A DNA stretch of 64,000 nt, taken from positions 310,001 to 374,000 of the forward strand of contig NZ_NIWU01000004.1 in NCBI RefSeq assembly GCF_002236105.1, in the 5' to 3' direction. Numbering within the stretch: the first letter of the stretch is position 1; every line of letters begins with the position of its first letter. This stretch comes from Pseudomonas umsongensis (GTDB taxonomy: Bacteria; Pseudomonadota; Gammaproteobacteria; Pseudomonadales; Pseudomonadaceae). Below the pieces are notes generated by a model. The model had not been told where the DNA came from. It saw only the letters and a program-made list of their open reading frames with translations, and ran no database searches. The position numbers and the translations under genes are program-made. Below are positions 8,107 through 17,268 of the stretch, one piece after another.

Positions 8107-8897
8107 GCGATCTTCCTGAAAACGACCAGCACATGCCGCTGGTTTCGCACCTCACTGAGTTGCGTACCCGCCTGCTGCGCTGCGTAGCGGCGATCTTCAT
8201 CATCTTTGCCGGGCTGTTCGCCTTTACCCAGCAAATCTACACCTTCGTCTCGACACCGCTGCGGGCCTACCTGCCAGCCGGTGCGACGATGATTGCCACG
8301 GATGTGTCGTCGCCGTTCCTGACGCCACTGAAGCTGACCATGATGGTGTCGTTGTTCCTGGCGATTCCGGTGATCCTGCACCAGATCTGGGGCTTCATCG
8401 CACCGGGCCTGTACAAGCATGAGAAACGCATCGCCGTGCCCTTGCTGTGTTCGAGCATCGTGCTGTTCTACGCCGGCATGGCGTTCGCCTATTTCCTGGT
8501 GTTCCCGCTGATCTTCAAATTCTTCGCCGCCGCCACCCCGGCCGGCGTGGAAATGATGACCGACATCACCAGCTACCTCGATTTCGTCATGACGCTCTTC
8601 TTCGCCTTCGGCGTGGCGTTCGAAATCCCGGTGGCCGTGGTGCTGCTGGTGTGGATCGGCGTGGTCGACGTGAAGTACCTGAAGAAAATCCGTCCGTACG
8701 TGATCATCGGCTGCTTCGTCGTCGGCATGATCCTGACCCCGCCGGACATTTTCTCGCAGACCCTGCTGGCCGTACCGATGTGGCTGTTGTTCGAGATCGG
8801 CATCCTGTTCGGCAGCCTGATCAGCAAGCGTGGCGAGCATCCGGACGACCAGCCTGCCGACGATAACAACGACCAGCCGCCAGCGACCCAACCGTGA
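8103..8897 (+). CDS. tatC: Twin-arginine translocase subunit TatC
   Basis: The 264-residue core of the Tat receptor complex, with six membrane helices. The cytoplasmic N-terminal motif PLVSHLTELRTRLL and the first-loop signature with the key Glu/Phe and Pro residues (LYKHEKRIAVPLL) are present, as is FGVAFEIPVAVVLLVWIG. The C-terminal tail after the last helix is acidic and hydrophilic. It overlaps tatB (ATGA) and rsmE (GTGA) by 4 bp each. Confidence 0.96.
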   Translation: MSDLPENDQHMPLVSHLTELRTRLLRCVAAIFIIFAGLFAFTQQIYTFVSTPLRAYLPAGATMIATDVSSPFLTPLKLTMMVSLFLAIPVILHQIWGFIAPGLYKHEKRIAVPLLCSSIVLFYAGMAFAYFLVFPLIFKFFAAATPAGVEMMTDITSYLDFVMTLFFAFGVAFEIPVAVVLLVWIGVVDVKYLKKIRPYVIIGCFVVGMILTPPDIFSQTLLAVPMWLLFEIGILFGSLISKRGEHPDDQPADDNNDQPPATQP

Positions 8898-9601
8898 ACC
8901 TGCTGCTCCTTGAAGAGGCCGACTTTATTGCGGCCGACCGGGTGGTTCTGCGCGATCGGCGGTTGACCCACATGCAGGAAGTCCACCGCTGCGAAGTGGG
9001 TGACAGCATGCGTGTCGGCCGCATCGACGGGCTGATGGGCTCGGCGGAGGTTCTGCGCCTGGACGCCAACGAGGCGGAACTGCGCGTCACCCTCGACCAG
9101 CCCCCACCCGCCAAGTTGCCGTTGACCCTGGTCCTGGCCCTGCCGCGGCCCAAGATGCTGCGCAGGGTGTTCCAGACCGTCGCGGCCATGGGTGTGCCAC
9201 GGGTCGTGCTGGTGAACAGCTATCGCGTCGAGAAGAGCTTCTGGCAGACACCGTTCCTGGAGCCCGAGGCCATTCGCGAGCAATTGATCCTGGGCCTCGA
9301 ACAAGCCAGGGACAGCGTGTTGCCGCAAGTCGTGATCGAGAAACGCTTCAAGCCGTTCGTCGAAGATCGCCTGCCTGCCATTACCGAGGGCACTCTCGGC
9401 CTGGTTGGTCATCCAGGCCAATACCCGCCCTGCCCCCGCGCCCTCACCGAGCCCGTGACCCTGGCCATCGGCCCGGAAGGTGGCTGGATCCCCTACGAGA
9501 TCGACTTGCTGGGCAAGTCCGGCCTGCAACCGGTGCAGCTGGGCGAGCGCATCCTGCGCGTGGAAACTGCCGTTACCGCGCTGCTCGCCCGGCTCTTCTA
9601 A
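8894..9601 (+). CDS. rsmE: 16S rRNA m3U1498 methyltransferase RsmE
   Basis: Methylates N3 of U1498 in the decoding region of 16S rRNA. The 235-residue protein has an N-terminal PUA-like RNA-binding part (about residues 1-70) and a C-terminal SPOUT knot domain with the SAM-binding loop LAIGPEGGW and the last strand GERILRVETAVTALLARL. It starts with GTG overlapping the tatC stop, so it is probably the last gene of the his-tat transcription unit. A REP pair follows. Confidence 0.95.
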   Translation: MNLLLLEEADFIAADRVVLRDRRLTHMQEVHRCEVGDSMRVGRIDGLMGSAEVLRLDANEAELRVTLDQPPPAKLPLTLVLALPRPKMLRRVFQTVAAMGVPRVVLVNSYRVEKSFWQTPFLEPEAIREQLILGLEQARDSVLPQVVIEKRFKPFVEDRLPAITEGTLGLVGHPGQYPPCPRALTEPVTLAIGPEGGWIPYEIDLLGKSGLQPVQLGERILRVETAVTALLARLF

Positions 9602-9616
9602 CCAAACACCGCCCCC

Positions 9617-9719
9617 CTGTAGGAGCGAGCATGCTCGCGATGGCCAACAGAGCGCCGCAGGGTTTCAGGCAGCCAGCGTCATCGTTAACGACCTTCGCGA
9701 GCATGCTCGCTCCTACAGG
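9617..9719. repeat. REP pair, variant with GCATGC core
   Basis: Inverted copies of CTGTAGGAGCGAGCATGCTC GCGA (9617-9640 and about 9695-9718). This is a different family from the GAGCCTGCTC type, with a GCATGC centre. The right arm ends inside the -35 part of the next promoter. Confidence 0.88.
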
Positions 9720-9740
9720 ATTTCCCCCGCCTGCCGATAT
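9714..9740 (+). promoter_or_regulatory. Candidate FliA (sigma-28) promoter of the chemoreceptor gene
   Basis: TACAGGAT, 11 bp spacer, GCCGATAT at 9733-9740. The -10 matches the flagellar sigma factor consensus GCCGATAA in seven of eight bases and the spacing is right; the -35 matches in about half of its bases. It lies 42 bp upstream of the chemoreceptor ATG. Confidence 0.65.
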
Positions 9741-9781
9741 ACCTCCCATGAAACCAATGTTTGCTCCGGGAGAGTTGCAGC

Positions 9782-11698
9782 ATGTACCAATCGCTAGCCG
9801 ATAAACTGGGGAACGTAAGCGTAAACCGCAAGCTGGGCGTCGGCTTCGGTCTTGTGCTGCTGCTGACGATGCTGATCACCTTCACGGGCTGGACCGGCCT
9901 GAGCGACGTCACCCGTCGCGGTGATACGCTGGGGTTCATTTCCGATATCAACGGGATGACCAAAGACCTGCGCATCGCCCGCCTGGATTACGAAATGCGC
10001 CGCGGCGAACAAGGCCCTGGCGCCGTCAACGATTTGCTGGGCAAGCTCGACACCAGCCTGCAAGCGGCTCGCCGGATGATCGAGCAACCCGCCGACGTGA
10101 CCATGGTCGACCAGCAATTGGCCGCCGTCAGCCAGTACAAGCAAGCTTTCGCGTCCATGACCCAGATCAGCGCCAGTCGCGAAGATGCTCGCAGCAAATT
10201 GGGCGCCACCGCCGACAATGCCGTGGCCAAAGTCGCCGAAGTCGAACAATCCCTGCTGCAAGGCGACAGCGTGGCGCAGTTCAACAGCGTGATCGACTTG
10301 AGCAAATTGATCCAGCAAGCGCGCTTTCAGGTGCGTGGCTACACCTATAGCGGCAAGGCCGAGGCAGAACAGCCAGCGCTGGACGCCATCGACAACGCCC
10401 TGAAATATCTGCAAAGCCTGCCGTCGAAGCTGCCAGAACAACACATCGCTAACTTGCAGCAAGCAACAGACTCGCTCAGGGCTTACCGCGCCGCGGTCAT
10501 CCAATACCACGATTCCCAGACCGCCAGCGCCGATGCATTCAAACATATGGCTGCCCAAGGCGAGATTCTGCTCGACGTCAGCAAGAAGCTCACCGTCTCG
10601 CAAACCCTGGTGCGCGATACCGACGTAGCGCACGCCAAGAACATGCTGTTGCTGGCCACCCTCCTGGCCTTGGTCATAGGCCTGTTTGCCGCCTGGGCCA
10701 TCACCCGGCAGATCGTGATTCCGCTGAACCAGACCCTCAAGGCGGCCGAACGCATCGCCGCCGGCGACCTGACCCACAACCTGGTGTCCCGTCGCCAGGA
10801 TGAACTTGGCCAACTGCAGCGCGCCATTCAGAGCATGACCCAAGGCCTGCGCGAATTGATCGGCGGCATCAGCGACGGCGTCACGCAGATCGCCAGCGCC
10901 GCCGAGGAACTGTCGGCCGTCACCGAACAGACCAGCGCCGGGGTCAACAGCCAGAAGGTCGAGACCGATCAGGTGGCGACCGCCATGAACGAGATGACCG
11001 CAACGGTGCAGGAAGTCGCACGCAACGCTGAGGAAGCCTCGGAGGCCGCTGTAGCAGCCGACCAGCAGGCCCGCGAAGGTGACAAGGTAGTCGGCGAAGC
11101 CATCGCGCAGATCGAGCGCCTGGCCAAGGAAGTGGGTCACTCCACCGAGGCCATGGGCGAGCTCAAGCGCGAAAGCGACAAGATCGGCAGCGTGCTCGAC
11201 GTGATCAAGTCGGTGGCCCAACAAACCAACCTGCTGGCGCTCAACGCGGCTATTGAAGCCGCCCGTGCCGGTGAGGCGGGGCGCGGTTTTGCCGTGGTCG
11301 CTGATGAAGTGCGCAGCCTGGCCCAGCGTACCCAGAAGTCCACGGAAGAAATCGAAGAGCTGATCGTCGGCCTGCAAAGCGGCACCCAGCACGTGGCCAA
11401 CATCATGGACAACAGTCGCGCCCTGACCGACAGCAGCGTGGAACTGACCCGTCGCGCCGGCGGCTCACTTGAAAACATCACACGCACGGTGTCGGCGATC
11501 CAGGCGATGAACCAACAGATTGCCGCCGCGGCTGAACAACAGAGCGCCGTGGCCGAAGAGATCAACCGAAGCGTGCTGAACGTGCGTGATGTGTCGGACC
11601 AGACGTCGGCTGCGAGTGAAGAGACGGCGGCGTCCAGCATCGAGCTGGCGCGATTGGGGACGCATTTGCAGATGCTGGTGGGCAAGTTCAGGGTTTGA
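9782..11698 (+). CDS. Methyl-accepting chemotaxis protein with long helical sensor domain
   Basis: A 638-residue transmembrane chemoreceptor. TM1 is at about residues 19-38 and TM2 at about 281-303; between them is a periplasmic domain of about 240 residues that looks all-helical, the size of a helical bimodular (HBM) domain as in McpS-like receptors. A HAMP domain (about 304-356) and the signalling domain follow, with the conserved hairpin tip QQTNLLALNAAIEAARAGEAG. Start at ATG 9782 was chosen because it gives a short positively charged N-terminus; a TTG seven codons upstream is less likely. HBM receptors known so far bind organic acids or polyamines, but the ligand cannot be read from sequence. 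Confidence 0.9.
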   Translation: MYQSLADKLGNVSVNRKLGVGFGLVLLLTMLITFTGWTGLSDVTRRGDTLGFISDINGMTKDLRIARLDYEMRRGEQGPGAVNDLLGKLDTSLQAARRMIEQPADVTMVDQQLAAVSQYKQAFASMTQISASREDARSKLGATADNAVAKVAEVEQSLLQGDSVAQFNSVIDLSKLIQQARFQVRGYTYSGKAEAEQPALDAIDNALKYLQSLPSKLPEQHIANLQQATDSLRAYRAAVIQYHDSQTASADAFKHMAAQGEILLDVSKKLTVSQTLVRDTDVAHAKNMLLLATLLALVIGLFAAWAITRQIVIPLNQTLKAAERIAAGDLTHNLVSRRQDELGQLQRAIQSMTQGLRELIGGISDGVTQIASAAEELSAVTEQTSAGVNSQKVETDQVATAMNEMTATVQEVARNAEEASEAAVAADQQAREGDKVVGEAIAQIERLAKEVGHSTEAMGELKRESDKIGSVLDVIKSVAQQTNLLALNAAIEAARAGEAGRGFAVVADEVRSLAQRTQKSTEEIEELIVGLQSGTQHVANIMDNSRALTDSSVELTRRAGGSLENITRTVSAIQAMNQQIAAAAEQQSAVAEEINRSVLNVRDVSDQTSAASEETAASSIELARLGTHLQMLVGKFRV

Positions 11699-11740
11699 GG
11701 TGATGCGAGAGCCTCGGTTCGCCTGGGACCGAGGTGATGC

Positions 11741-11812
11741 CTTCGCGAGCAGGCTCGCCCCACAGGGTTCTGTCGTACACAGATCCACTGTGGGGCGAGC
11801 CTGCTCGCGAAG
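11741..11812. repeat. REP pair, family B variant
   Basis: Inverted copies of a GGGGCGAGCCTGCTCGCGAA-type unit (CCCC instead of TCCC in the stem) between the converging chemoreceptor gene and the ABC transporter ATPase gene. Confidence 0.88.
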
Positions 11813-11832
11813 GGATTGAGCAGCCGGTGAAG

Positions 11833-12588
11833 TTACAGAACTTGACGAAGAAACGCCTGCGCCCGCGGATCCTTCGGCGCATCAAAGAACTCTGCCGGCG
11901 AAGCGTCTTCAAGCAGCTTGCCATGGTCAAAGAACAACACCCGGTCCGCCACTTCACGGGCAAAGCCCATTTCATGGGTGACGCAGACCATGGTCATGCC
12001 TTCCACGGCCAGTGTCTTCATCACATCCAGCACTTCGCCAACCATTTCCGGGTCGAGCGCCGAGGTCGGCTCATCGAACAGCATCACCTTCGGTTCCATC
12101 GCCAGCGCACGGGCAATCGCTACCCGCTGTTGCTGACCGCCGGACAGCCGCGACGGAAATTCGTTGGCTTTCTGCGCAATACCGACCTTTTCGAGCAGCA
12201 CCATGGCCTTGGCCTCGCGCTCTTTCTTGCCGCGCTTGCGCACGACTTTCTGCGCCAGGCACAGGTTTTCCAGCACTGTCATGTGCGGGAACAGGTTGAA
12301 ATGCTGGAATACCATGCCAACTTCACGGCGGTAGGCGTTCACGTCGGTTTTCGGATCGGCCAGTTGCAGGCCGTCGATGCTCACCGAGCCAGAGTCAAAC
12401 TCCTCCAGGCCGTTAAGGCAACGCAAGAAGGTCGACTTGCCGGAACCGGACGGACCGATCACAACCAGCACTTCGCCTTTGGCGACCGTTGTACTGACGT
12501 TATCCACGGCGCGTACCACTTGGCCACGGGTATCGAAGACTTTTACCAGATCGCGGACTTCAATCACTTTGCGCGAGCCTCCGCTCAA
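11833..12588 (-). CDS. Polar amino-acid ABC transporter, ATP-binding protein
   Basis: A 251-residue ABC ATPase of the HisP/GlnQ type. Walker A GPSGSGKST (about residue 43), signature LSGGQQQRVAIARAL, Walker B VMLFDEPTSALDP and the switch His in VTHEMGFA are intact. It powers import of an amino acid with the permease and binding protein encoded upstream. It overlaps the permease gene by 29 bp. In P. aeruginosa the equivalent system also lies next to opgGH. Confidence 0.93.
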   Translation of the reverse strand: MSGGSRKVIEVRDLVKVFDTRGQVVRAVDNVSTTVAKGEVLVVIGPSGSGKSTFLRCLNGLEEFDSGSVSIDGLQLADPKTDVNAYRREVGMVFQHFNLFPHMTVLENLCLAQKVVRKRGKKEREAKAMVLLEKVGIAQKANEFPSRLSGGQQQRVAIARALAMEPKVMLFDEPTSALDPEMVGEVLDVMKTLAVEGMTMVCVTHEMGFAREVADRVLFFDHGKLLEDASPAEFFDAPKDPRAQAFLRQVL

Positions 12589-13519
12589 GCCGGCTGGCGA
12601 TTTTCGACAGCGGCAGGTTAATCAACAGGTACAGGCCGGCGACGCAGAATAGGATTTCGAACGGCGAGAACGAGGTGGTGATGACTTCGCGACCGCTCTT
12701 GAGCAGTTCGGTAATCGCGATCACCGACACCAGCGACGTGTCTTTCACCAGACTGATGAATTGCCCGGCCAGCGGCGGCAGTACGCGCTTGAACGCTTGC
12801 GGCAGCACCACGTGGCGCATCGACTGACCCGCGCTCAAGCCGAGGGAGCGGGCCGCTTCGTTCTGGCCACGGGCGATCGACTGCACGCCGGAGCGGATGA
12901 TCTCTGCGACGTAGGCGCCGGTGAACAGCGACAGCGCGGCGATCCCGGCGAATTCCCGGGACAGGTTCATTACGGTGCCGATGAAGAAGTAGAAAATGAA
13001 GATTTGCACCAGCAGCGGAGTACCGCGCACCAGTTCGACGTAGATGGTCGAGAGGTCGCGCAGGGTCGGGTTATTCGACAGCCGACACAGGCCCGTCGCC
13101 AAGCCAATCAACAGGCCGAGCACGCCGGACACCACGGACAGCCACAATGTGGTCCAGAGACCCCACAACAGCGGCCCGGCGGCCCAGTGGCGGGTTACGC
13201 CAATCACATCGCCTTCGGCCACATCATCGCCCTGGGCGACTTGCAGGCTGTTTTCGTCGACGATCAGGTGTTGTTCGTCGCCTGCGTCATTGCGCAGCGT
13301 GACCTCAGCTTTATCGCCCTTGCGCACTAACTCGCTGACGGTGGAGATGTCGGCGGCGCGCTGGGATTCTTCGGCGTGGTAGGCAAAGTACTGCGGTACG
13401 CGGTTCCAGCGCCATTCGTAGGACATCAGCGAGGTGGCGTAATACAACGCGCCAGCCAGGCCGATCAGCACCAGCACGGTCAGGACGTGCCAGGGCCATT
13501 GGGCTTTTTTCTGTTTCAT
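12560..13519 (-). CDS. Polar amino-acid ABC transporter, permease with large N-terminal periplasmic loop
   Basis: A 319-residue HisM/GlnP-type permease. The EAA loop that contacts the ATPase is clear (NEAARSLGLSAGQSM with VLPQAFKRVLPPL). An odd feature: after TM1 (about residues 10-28) comes a hydrophilic stretch of about 85 residues, rich in Glu/Asp and beta strands, before the conserved membrane domain (WTTLWLSVVSGVLGLLIG). Standard family members lack it. Start ATG 13519 chosen over an upstream frame that runs into the REP. Probably the only permease, working as a homodimer, as no second one is present. Confidence 0.9.
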   Translation of the reverse strand: MKQKKAQWPWHVLTVLVLIGLAGALYYATSLMSYEWRWNRVPQYFAYHAEESQRAADISTVSELVRKGDKAEVTLRNDAGDEQHLIVDENSLQVAQGDDVAEGDVIGVTRHWAAGPLLWGLWTTLWLSVVSGVLGLLIGLATGLCRLSNNPTLRDLSTIYVELVRGTPLLVQIFIFYFFIGTVMNLSREFAGIAALSLFTGAYVAEIIRSGVQSIARGQNEAARSLGLSAGQSMRHVVLPQAFKRVLPPLAGQFISLVKDTSLVSVIAITELLKSGREVITTSFSPFEILFCVAGLYLLINLPLSKIASRLERRLAQSD

Positions 13520-13537
13520 GAACGCTTCTCTGATTCG

Positions 13538-13648
13538 CTCGTTCCCACGCTCTGCGTGGGAATGCATCCTTTGACGCTCTGCGTCACGCTTGCGAAGGGA
13601 CGCGGAGCGTCCCGGGCGGCATTCCCACGCAGAGCGTGGGAACGATCA
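13538..13648. repeat. REP cluster, family C
   Basis: Outer arms CGTTCCCACGCTCTGCGTGG (from 13541) and its inverse (ending about 13644) enclose an inner GACGCTCTGCGTC / GGACGCGGAGCGTCC pair. It lies within the transporter operon, between the binding-protein gene and the permease gene. Confidence 0.9.
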
Positions 13649-13658
13649 AGTAGAGGTG

Positions 13659-14456
13659 TTACTCCATATCCTTCTGCCATGCGGTGTCTTTGAACCATTT
13701 GTCATGGATGCGATCGTAGGTGCCGTCTTCTTGGATCTGGTGCAGGAAGTTGTTGATGAAGTTGATGCTGTCGTAGTCACCCTTCTTCAGGCCGAAGGCC
13801 AGCGGCTCGTAGGTGAACGGCTTGTCGAGGAACACCAGCTTGCCGTTGCCGACCTTGTTCACGGCGACAACGTTGTAAGGGGCGTCGTAGATGAAGGCGT
13901 CGGCCTTGCCATTGACCACGTCGAGCACAGCTTCCTGCTCGTTGTCGTAGCCGTGGTACTTGGCTTTGGCAATGAGCTTTTTGGCGACCATCTCGCCGGT
14001 GGTGCCGAGTTTTGAGGTGATGCGGTAGTCAGCGGTGTTCAAGTCTTTGTAGGACTTGATGGTGCCTTCCAGCTCCTTGCGGATCAGCAGGGTCTGGCCG
14101 ACCACGATGAACGGTTCGCTGAAGTTCAGGCGCAGGTTGCGCTCCTGGGTCAGGGTCATGCCGCTGCCGATCATGTCGAACTTGTCGGTCAGCAGGGCCG
14201 GGATGATGCCGTCGTAGCCGGTGGACACCAGCTCCAGCTTGACGCCCATGGCCTTGGACATGGCTTTGAGGATGTCGACTTCGAAACCGATGATTTCGCC
14301 GCGCTTGTTGGTCATTTCGAACGGCATGTAGGTCGGGTCCATGCCGACTTTCAACGTGCCGCGCTTGACCGCGTCATCAATGGCACCGGCCTGCGCCGCG
14401 CTGACTGCAACCAATGCCGTGACGCCGAGCAGCAGCATCGACAGATACTTCTTCAT
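13659..14456 (-). CDS. Polar amino-acid ABC transporter, periplasmic binding protein
   Basis: A 265-residue family 3 solute-binding protein. A signal peptide with cleavage after about AQA (residue 23) is followed by the hallmark TLKVGMDPTYMPFEMTNKRGE and GFEVDILKAMSKAMGVKLE. FSEPFIVVGQTLL and KLGTTGEMVAKK form the ligand pocket and hinge. It captures an amino acid in the periplasm for the permease/ATPase pair downstream. A REP cluster separates it from the permease gene, which may let the binding protein be made in excess. Start ATG 14456 fits the signal peptide. Confidence 0.93.
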   Translation of the reverse strand: MKKYLSMLLLGVTALVAVSAAQAGAIDDAVKRGTLKVGMDPTYMPFEMTNKRGEIIGFEVDILKAMSKAMGVKLELVSTGYDGIIPALLTDKFDMIGSGMTLTQERNLRLNFSEPFIVVGQTLLIRKELEGTIKSYKDLNTADYRITSKLGTTGEMVAKKLIAKAKYHGYDNEQEAVLDVVNGKADAFIYDAPYNVVAVNKVGNGKLVFLDKPFTYEPLAFGLKKGDYDSINFINNFLHQIQEDGTYDRIHDKWFKDTAWQKDME

Positions 14457-14607
14457 CTTCAAGTCCCCAAAACCATTGCGTTTGCGGCACGAAATCGACA
14501 GTTTTCCTGAGAAAACCGATAGATACGGACGCAAAACGGTCCGGGCGCACCAATTCGGGGACGGATGCTAACGCACCTGTCCAATTGCACAAGTTTTTTG
14601 GGCAATT

Positions 14608-14665
14608 GATCGTTCCCACGCTCTGCGTGGGAATGCAGCCAGGGACGCTCCGCGTCCAAACGATC
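14608..14665. repeat. REP unit, family C
   Basis: GATCGTTCCCACGCTCTGCG TGGGAATGC followed by a GGACGCTCCGCGTCC hairpin and a closing GATC, upstream of the binding-protein gene. Confidence 0.85.
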
Positions 14666-14667
14666 AA

Positions 14668-14696
14668 TAAAAAACCCGCTTTCGCGGTTTTTTTTC
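14668..14696 (-). terminator. Terminator of opgGH
   Basis: Read on the minus strand just after the opgH stop: AACCGC GAAA GCGGGTT followed by a T run; the opposite side also carries a run of eight T, so it may work in both directions. Confidence 0.85.
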
Positions 14697-14697
14697 G

Positions 14698-17268
14698 TTA
14701 CGCCAACTGAGGCTGTGCGCTCAGCGGCTGAAGCGGCAACAGCGGTGCATGGGGGTCGGCCTGGACCGACTTGCGCCAAGCACCCAGCCACTCAGGGTGA
14801 CCCTCGCTCCAGACCTGATCATGCAAACGGGCCAATGCAACCGGGTCGCTCAGCAACTGTACCCGCTCATTGTTGGTCAAGCCTTCAGGCCCGACTTTCA
14901 TCGCGTGCCGGACCCGCTCCACCCGCAGCCATTCGATCGGCTCGGCCTCACGGTGCCGCGAGGTCGCCAGCGCACACGCCAGGGCGTTCTGCTGTGGATC
15001 GACCACCGCGCGGATGAAGCCTTCCTTGAGCGCGTGATAACGGTTTTCATGAGTGTACTGGTCAGTCGCCAGCAACGCCTGCGGTGGATTGTATTCCTCT
15101 GGAATCAGGAACAGGCTCTCGTCACGGGACTTGAGGCCCAGGCCGACGCGGCTGGAAATCACCGACACCGGGACCGACAACATCAGCGAACCGACGATCG
15201 GTACCAACCACCACAGGAAGCTTGGGTTCAGCCAGATCACCAGCAGTGCCCAGAAGAAACCGAGCAAGGTCTGCGGACCGTGGCGCTTGACCGCTTCGCT
15301 CCAGGGTGTGGAGTCGTCGTCACGCTGCGGCGAGTTCCAGGTCGCAGCCCAGCCGAGGAATGCGGCGAGCACGAAACGGGTGTGGAAAATCATCCGCACC
15401 GGCGCCAGCAGCATGGAGAACAGCATCTCCAGCAGCATCGACAGCGTGACCTTGAACTTGCCACCGAACTCTTTCGCGCCCTTGGCCCAGATCAGGATGA
15501 TGCTCAACAGCTTCGGCAGGAACAGCAGCACGATGGTGGTCGAAAATAGCGCAATCGCCTTGTCCGGATGCCATTGTGGCCACAGCGGATAAAGCTGGCG
15601 CGGTTCAAGGAAGTATTGCGGCTCCATCAACGTATTGACCGCCAGCAGCGCCGTCGACAATACCAGGAAGAAAAACCACAGTGGCGCCGACAGGTAAGAC
15701 ATCACGCCAGTCAGGAACACGGCGCGGTGCACCGGGTGCATGCCCTTGACCAGGAACAGGCGGAAGTTCATCAGGTTACCGTGGCACCAGCGACGGTCAC
15801 GCTTGAGTTCGTCCAGCAGGTTTGGCGGCAATTCTTCGTAGCTGCCTGGCAAGTCGTAGGCAATCCACACGCCCCAACCGGCACGGCGCATCAGCGCGGC
15901 TTCGACGAAGTCGTGGGACAGGATCGCACCGGCAAACGCGCCTTTACCCGGCAACGGCGCCAGGGCGCAGTGCTCGATGAACGGCTTCATGCGGATGATC
16001 GCGTTGTGGCCCCAATAGTGGGATTCGCCCAACTGCCAGAAGTGCAGGCCAGCGGTGAACAGCGGACCGTACACACGGGTGGCGAATTGCTGCATACGCG
16101 CATAAAGGGTGTCCATGCCCGACGCACGTGGCGCGGTCTGGATGATCCCGGCGTCCGGCGTGGCTTCCATCAGGCGCACCAGGCTGGTCAGGCACTCGCC
16201 GCTCATCACGGAGTCAGCATCGAGCACCACCATGTACTTGTAGTCACCCCCCCAGCGACGGCAGAAGTCGTCGAGGTTGCCGCTTTTACGTTTCACACGA
16301 CGACGGCGGCGACGATAGAAGATCTTGCCGAAGCCACCGGCTTCGCGGCAGACGTCCAGCCAGGCTTGCTGTTCGGCGACGCAGATGTCGGCGTCGTTAC
16401 TGTCACTGAGCACGAAGAAGTCAAAGCGATCCAGGTCACCTGTGGCGGCGACCGACTCGAACGTTGCACGCAAGCCGGCGAATACACGAGGCACGTCTTC
16501 GTTACAGATCGGCATCACCAGTGCGGTGCGCGCATCCTTCGGAATCGGCTCGTTGCCAGCGCTTTTGCCGGAGATACGATATTTATCGTGACCAGTGAGC
16601 AACTCGAGAAAGCCCATCAGTGCGGTCCAGAAACCGGCCGAGACCCAGCAGAACAAAATTCCGAACAGGATCAGGATGCTGGTCTGCAACGCGTACGGCA
16701 GCACTTGCGTGGCGGTCTGCAACAGCGGTTGGTGCAGGACTTCATCAAGGTCGACGAACGACCAGCCCTGGTACGGCATGATGCCTTTCATGTACCAGCC
16801 GGCGACGATGGTTTGGCCGAGCATCAGCACCAACAGAATGTAGCGACGGATCGAACCGACCGTGCGCCAGCGCGCCGCCGGCAGCACGTTCTCGTCTTTC
16901 GGTGGTTTCGGCGGGTTGGTGCGACCGGTTAGACGTCGCCAGCCGCGCACCAGGATATTGGTACGCCATGGCTCCGGCACGACCTTGGTCCGACGAATCG
17001 GTGGGGTCGCCTTCAGGCAGACGCGACCGCTGGCGTCGAGCGCCAGCATTTCAGCGTCCTGCAACTCTTCAGCGGTGCTCAGGGTCAGGCGCTTGCCAAC
17101 CGATGCCTGGGCGGCCTCGGTCGGGGCGTCAAATGTCGAAGACGACAAACGCTCGTGCAATTCGCTGAAGGACTTGCAGCCCGCGAGTTCCGCGCGCTGC
17201 TGGTCGGTCATCGGCAGATGTGCCAGGTACTCGGACAGAGTCTCTGGCTGTACTTGAGAATTACTCAT
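14698..17268 (-). CDS. opgH: Osmoregulated periplasmic glucan glucosyltransferase OpgH
   Basis: Inner-membrane family 2 glycosyltransferase (856 residues) that builds the beta-1,2-glucan backbone of osmoregulated periplasmic glucans from UDP-glucose. The cytoplasmic catalytic domain shows LVMPICNEDVPRVFAG, VLDADSVMSGE (DxD-type) and the R.RRW motif in LKRDRRWCHGN. About eight membrane segments surround it (for example YILLVLMLGQTIVAGWYM and the C-terminal group). The start overlaps the end of opgG by 8 bp. In E. coli, OpgH also links UDP-glucose level to cell size by binding FtsZ; whether this one does is unknown. Confidence 0.96.
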   Translation of the reverse strand: MSNSQVQPETLSEYLAHLPMTDQQRAELAGCKSFSELHERLSSSTFDAPTEAAQASVGKRLTLSTAEELQDAEMLALDASGRVCLKATPPIRRTKVVPEPWRTNILVRGWRRLTGRTNPPKPPKDENVLPAARWRTVGSIRRYILLVLMLGQTIVAGWYMKGIMPYQGWSFVDLDEVLHQPLLQTATQVLPYALQTSILILFGILFCWVSAGFWTALMGFLELLTGHDKYRISGKSAGNEPIPKDARTALVMPICNEDVPRVFAGLRATFESVAATGDLDRFDFFVLSDSNDADICVAEQQAWLDVCREAGGFGKIFYRRRRRRVKRKSGNLDDFCRRWGGDYKYMVVLDADSVMSGECLTSLVRLMEATPDAGIIQTAPRASGMDTLYARMQQFATRVYGPLFTAGLHFWQLGESHYWGHNAIIRMKPFIEHCALAPLPGKGAFAGAILSHDFVEAALMRRAGWGVWIAYDLPGSYEELPPNLLDELKRDRRWCHGNLMNFRLFLVKGMHPVHRAVFLTGVMSYLSAPLWFFFLVLSTALLAVNTLMEPQYFLEPRQLYPLWPQWHPDKAIALFSTTIVLLFLPKLLSIILIWAKGAKEFGGKFKVTLSMLLEMLFSMLLAPVRMIFHTRFVLAAFLGWAATWNSPQRDDDSTPWSEAVKRHGPQTLLGFFWALLVIWLNPSFLWWLVPIVGSLMLSVPVSVISSRVGLGLKSRDESLFLIPEEYNPPQALLATDQYTHENRYHALKEGFIRAVVDPQQNALACALATSRHREAEPIEWLRVERVRHAMKVGPEGLTNNERVQLLSDPVALARLHDQVWSEGHPEWLGAWRKSVQADPHAPLLPLQPLSAQPQLA

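Noticed and set aside
9794..11392. Minus-strand open frame of 532 codons opposite the first chemoreceptor
   Set aside because: Composition is that of a GC-rich shadow; the plus strand encodes a full chemoreceptor with membrane, HAMP and signalling parts.
11712..11734. CCTCGGT...ACCGAGG hairpin after the first chemoreceptor as terminator
   Set aside because: No T run follows on either strand, so Rho-independent termination is not supported.
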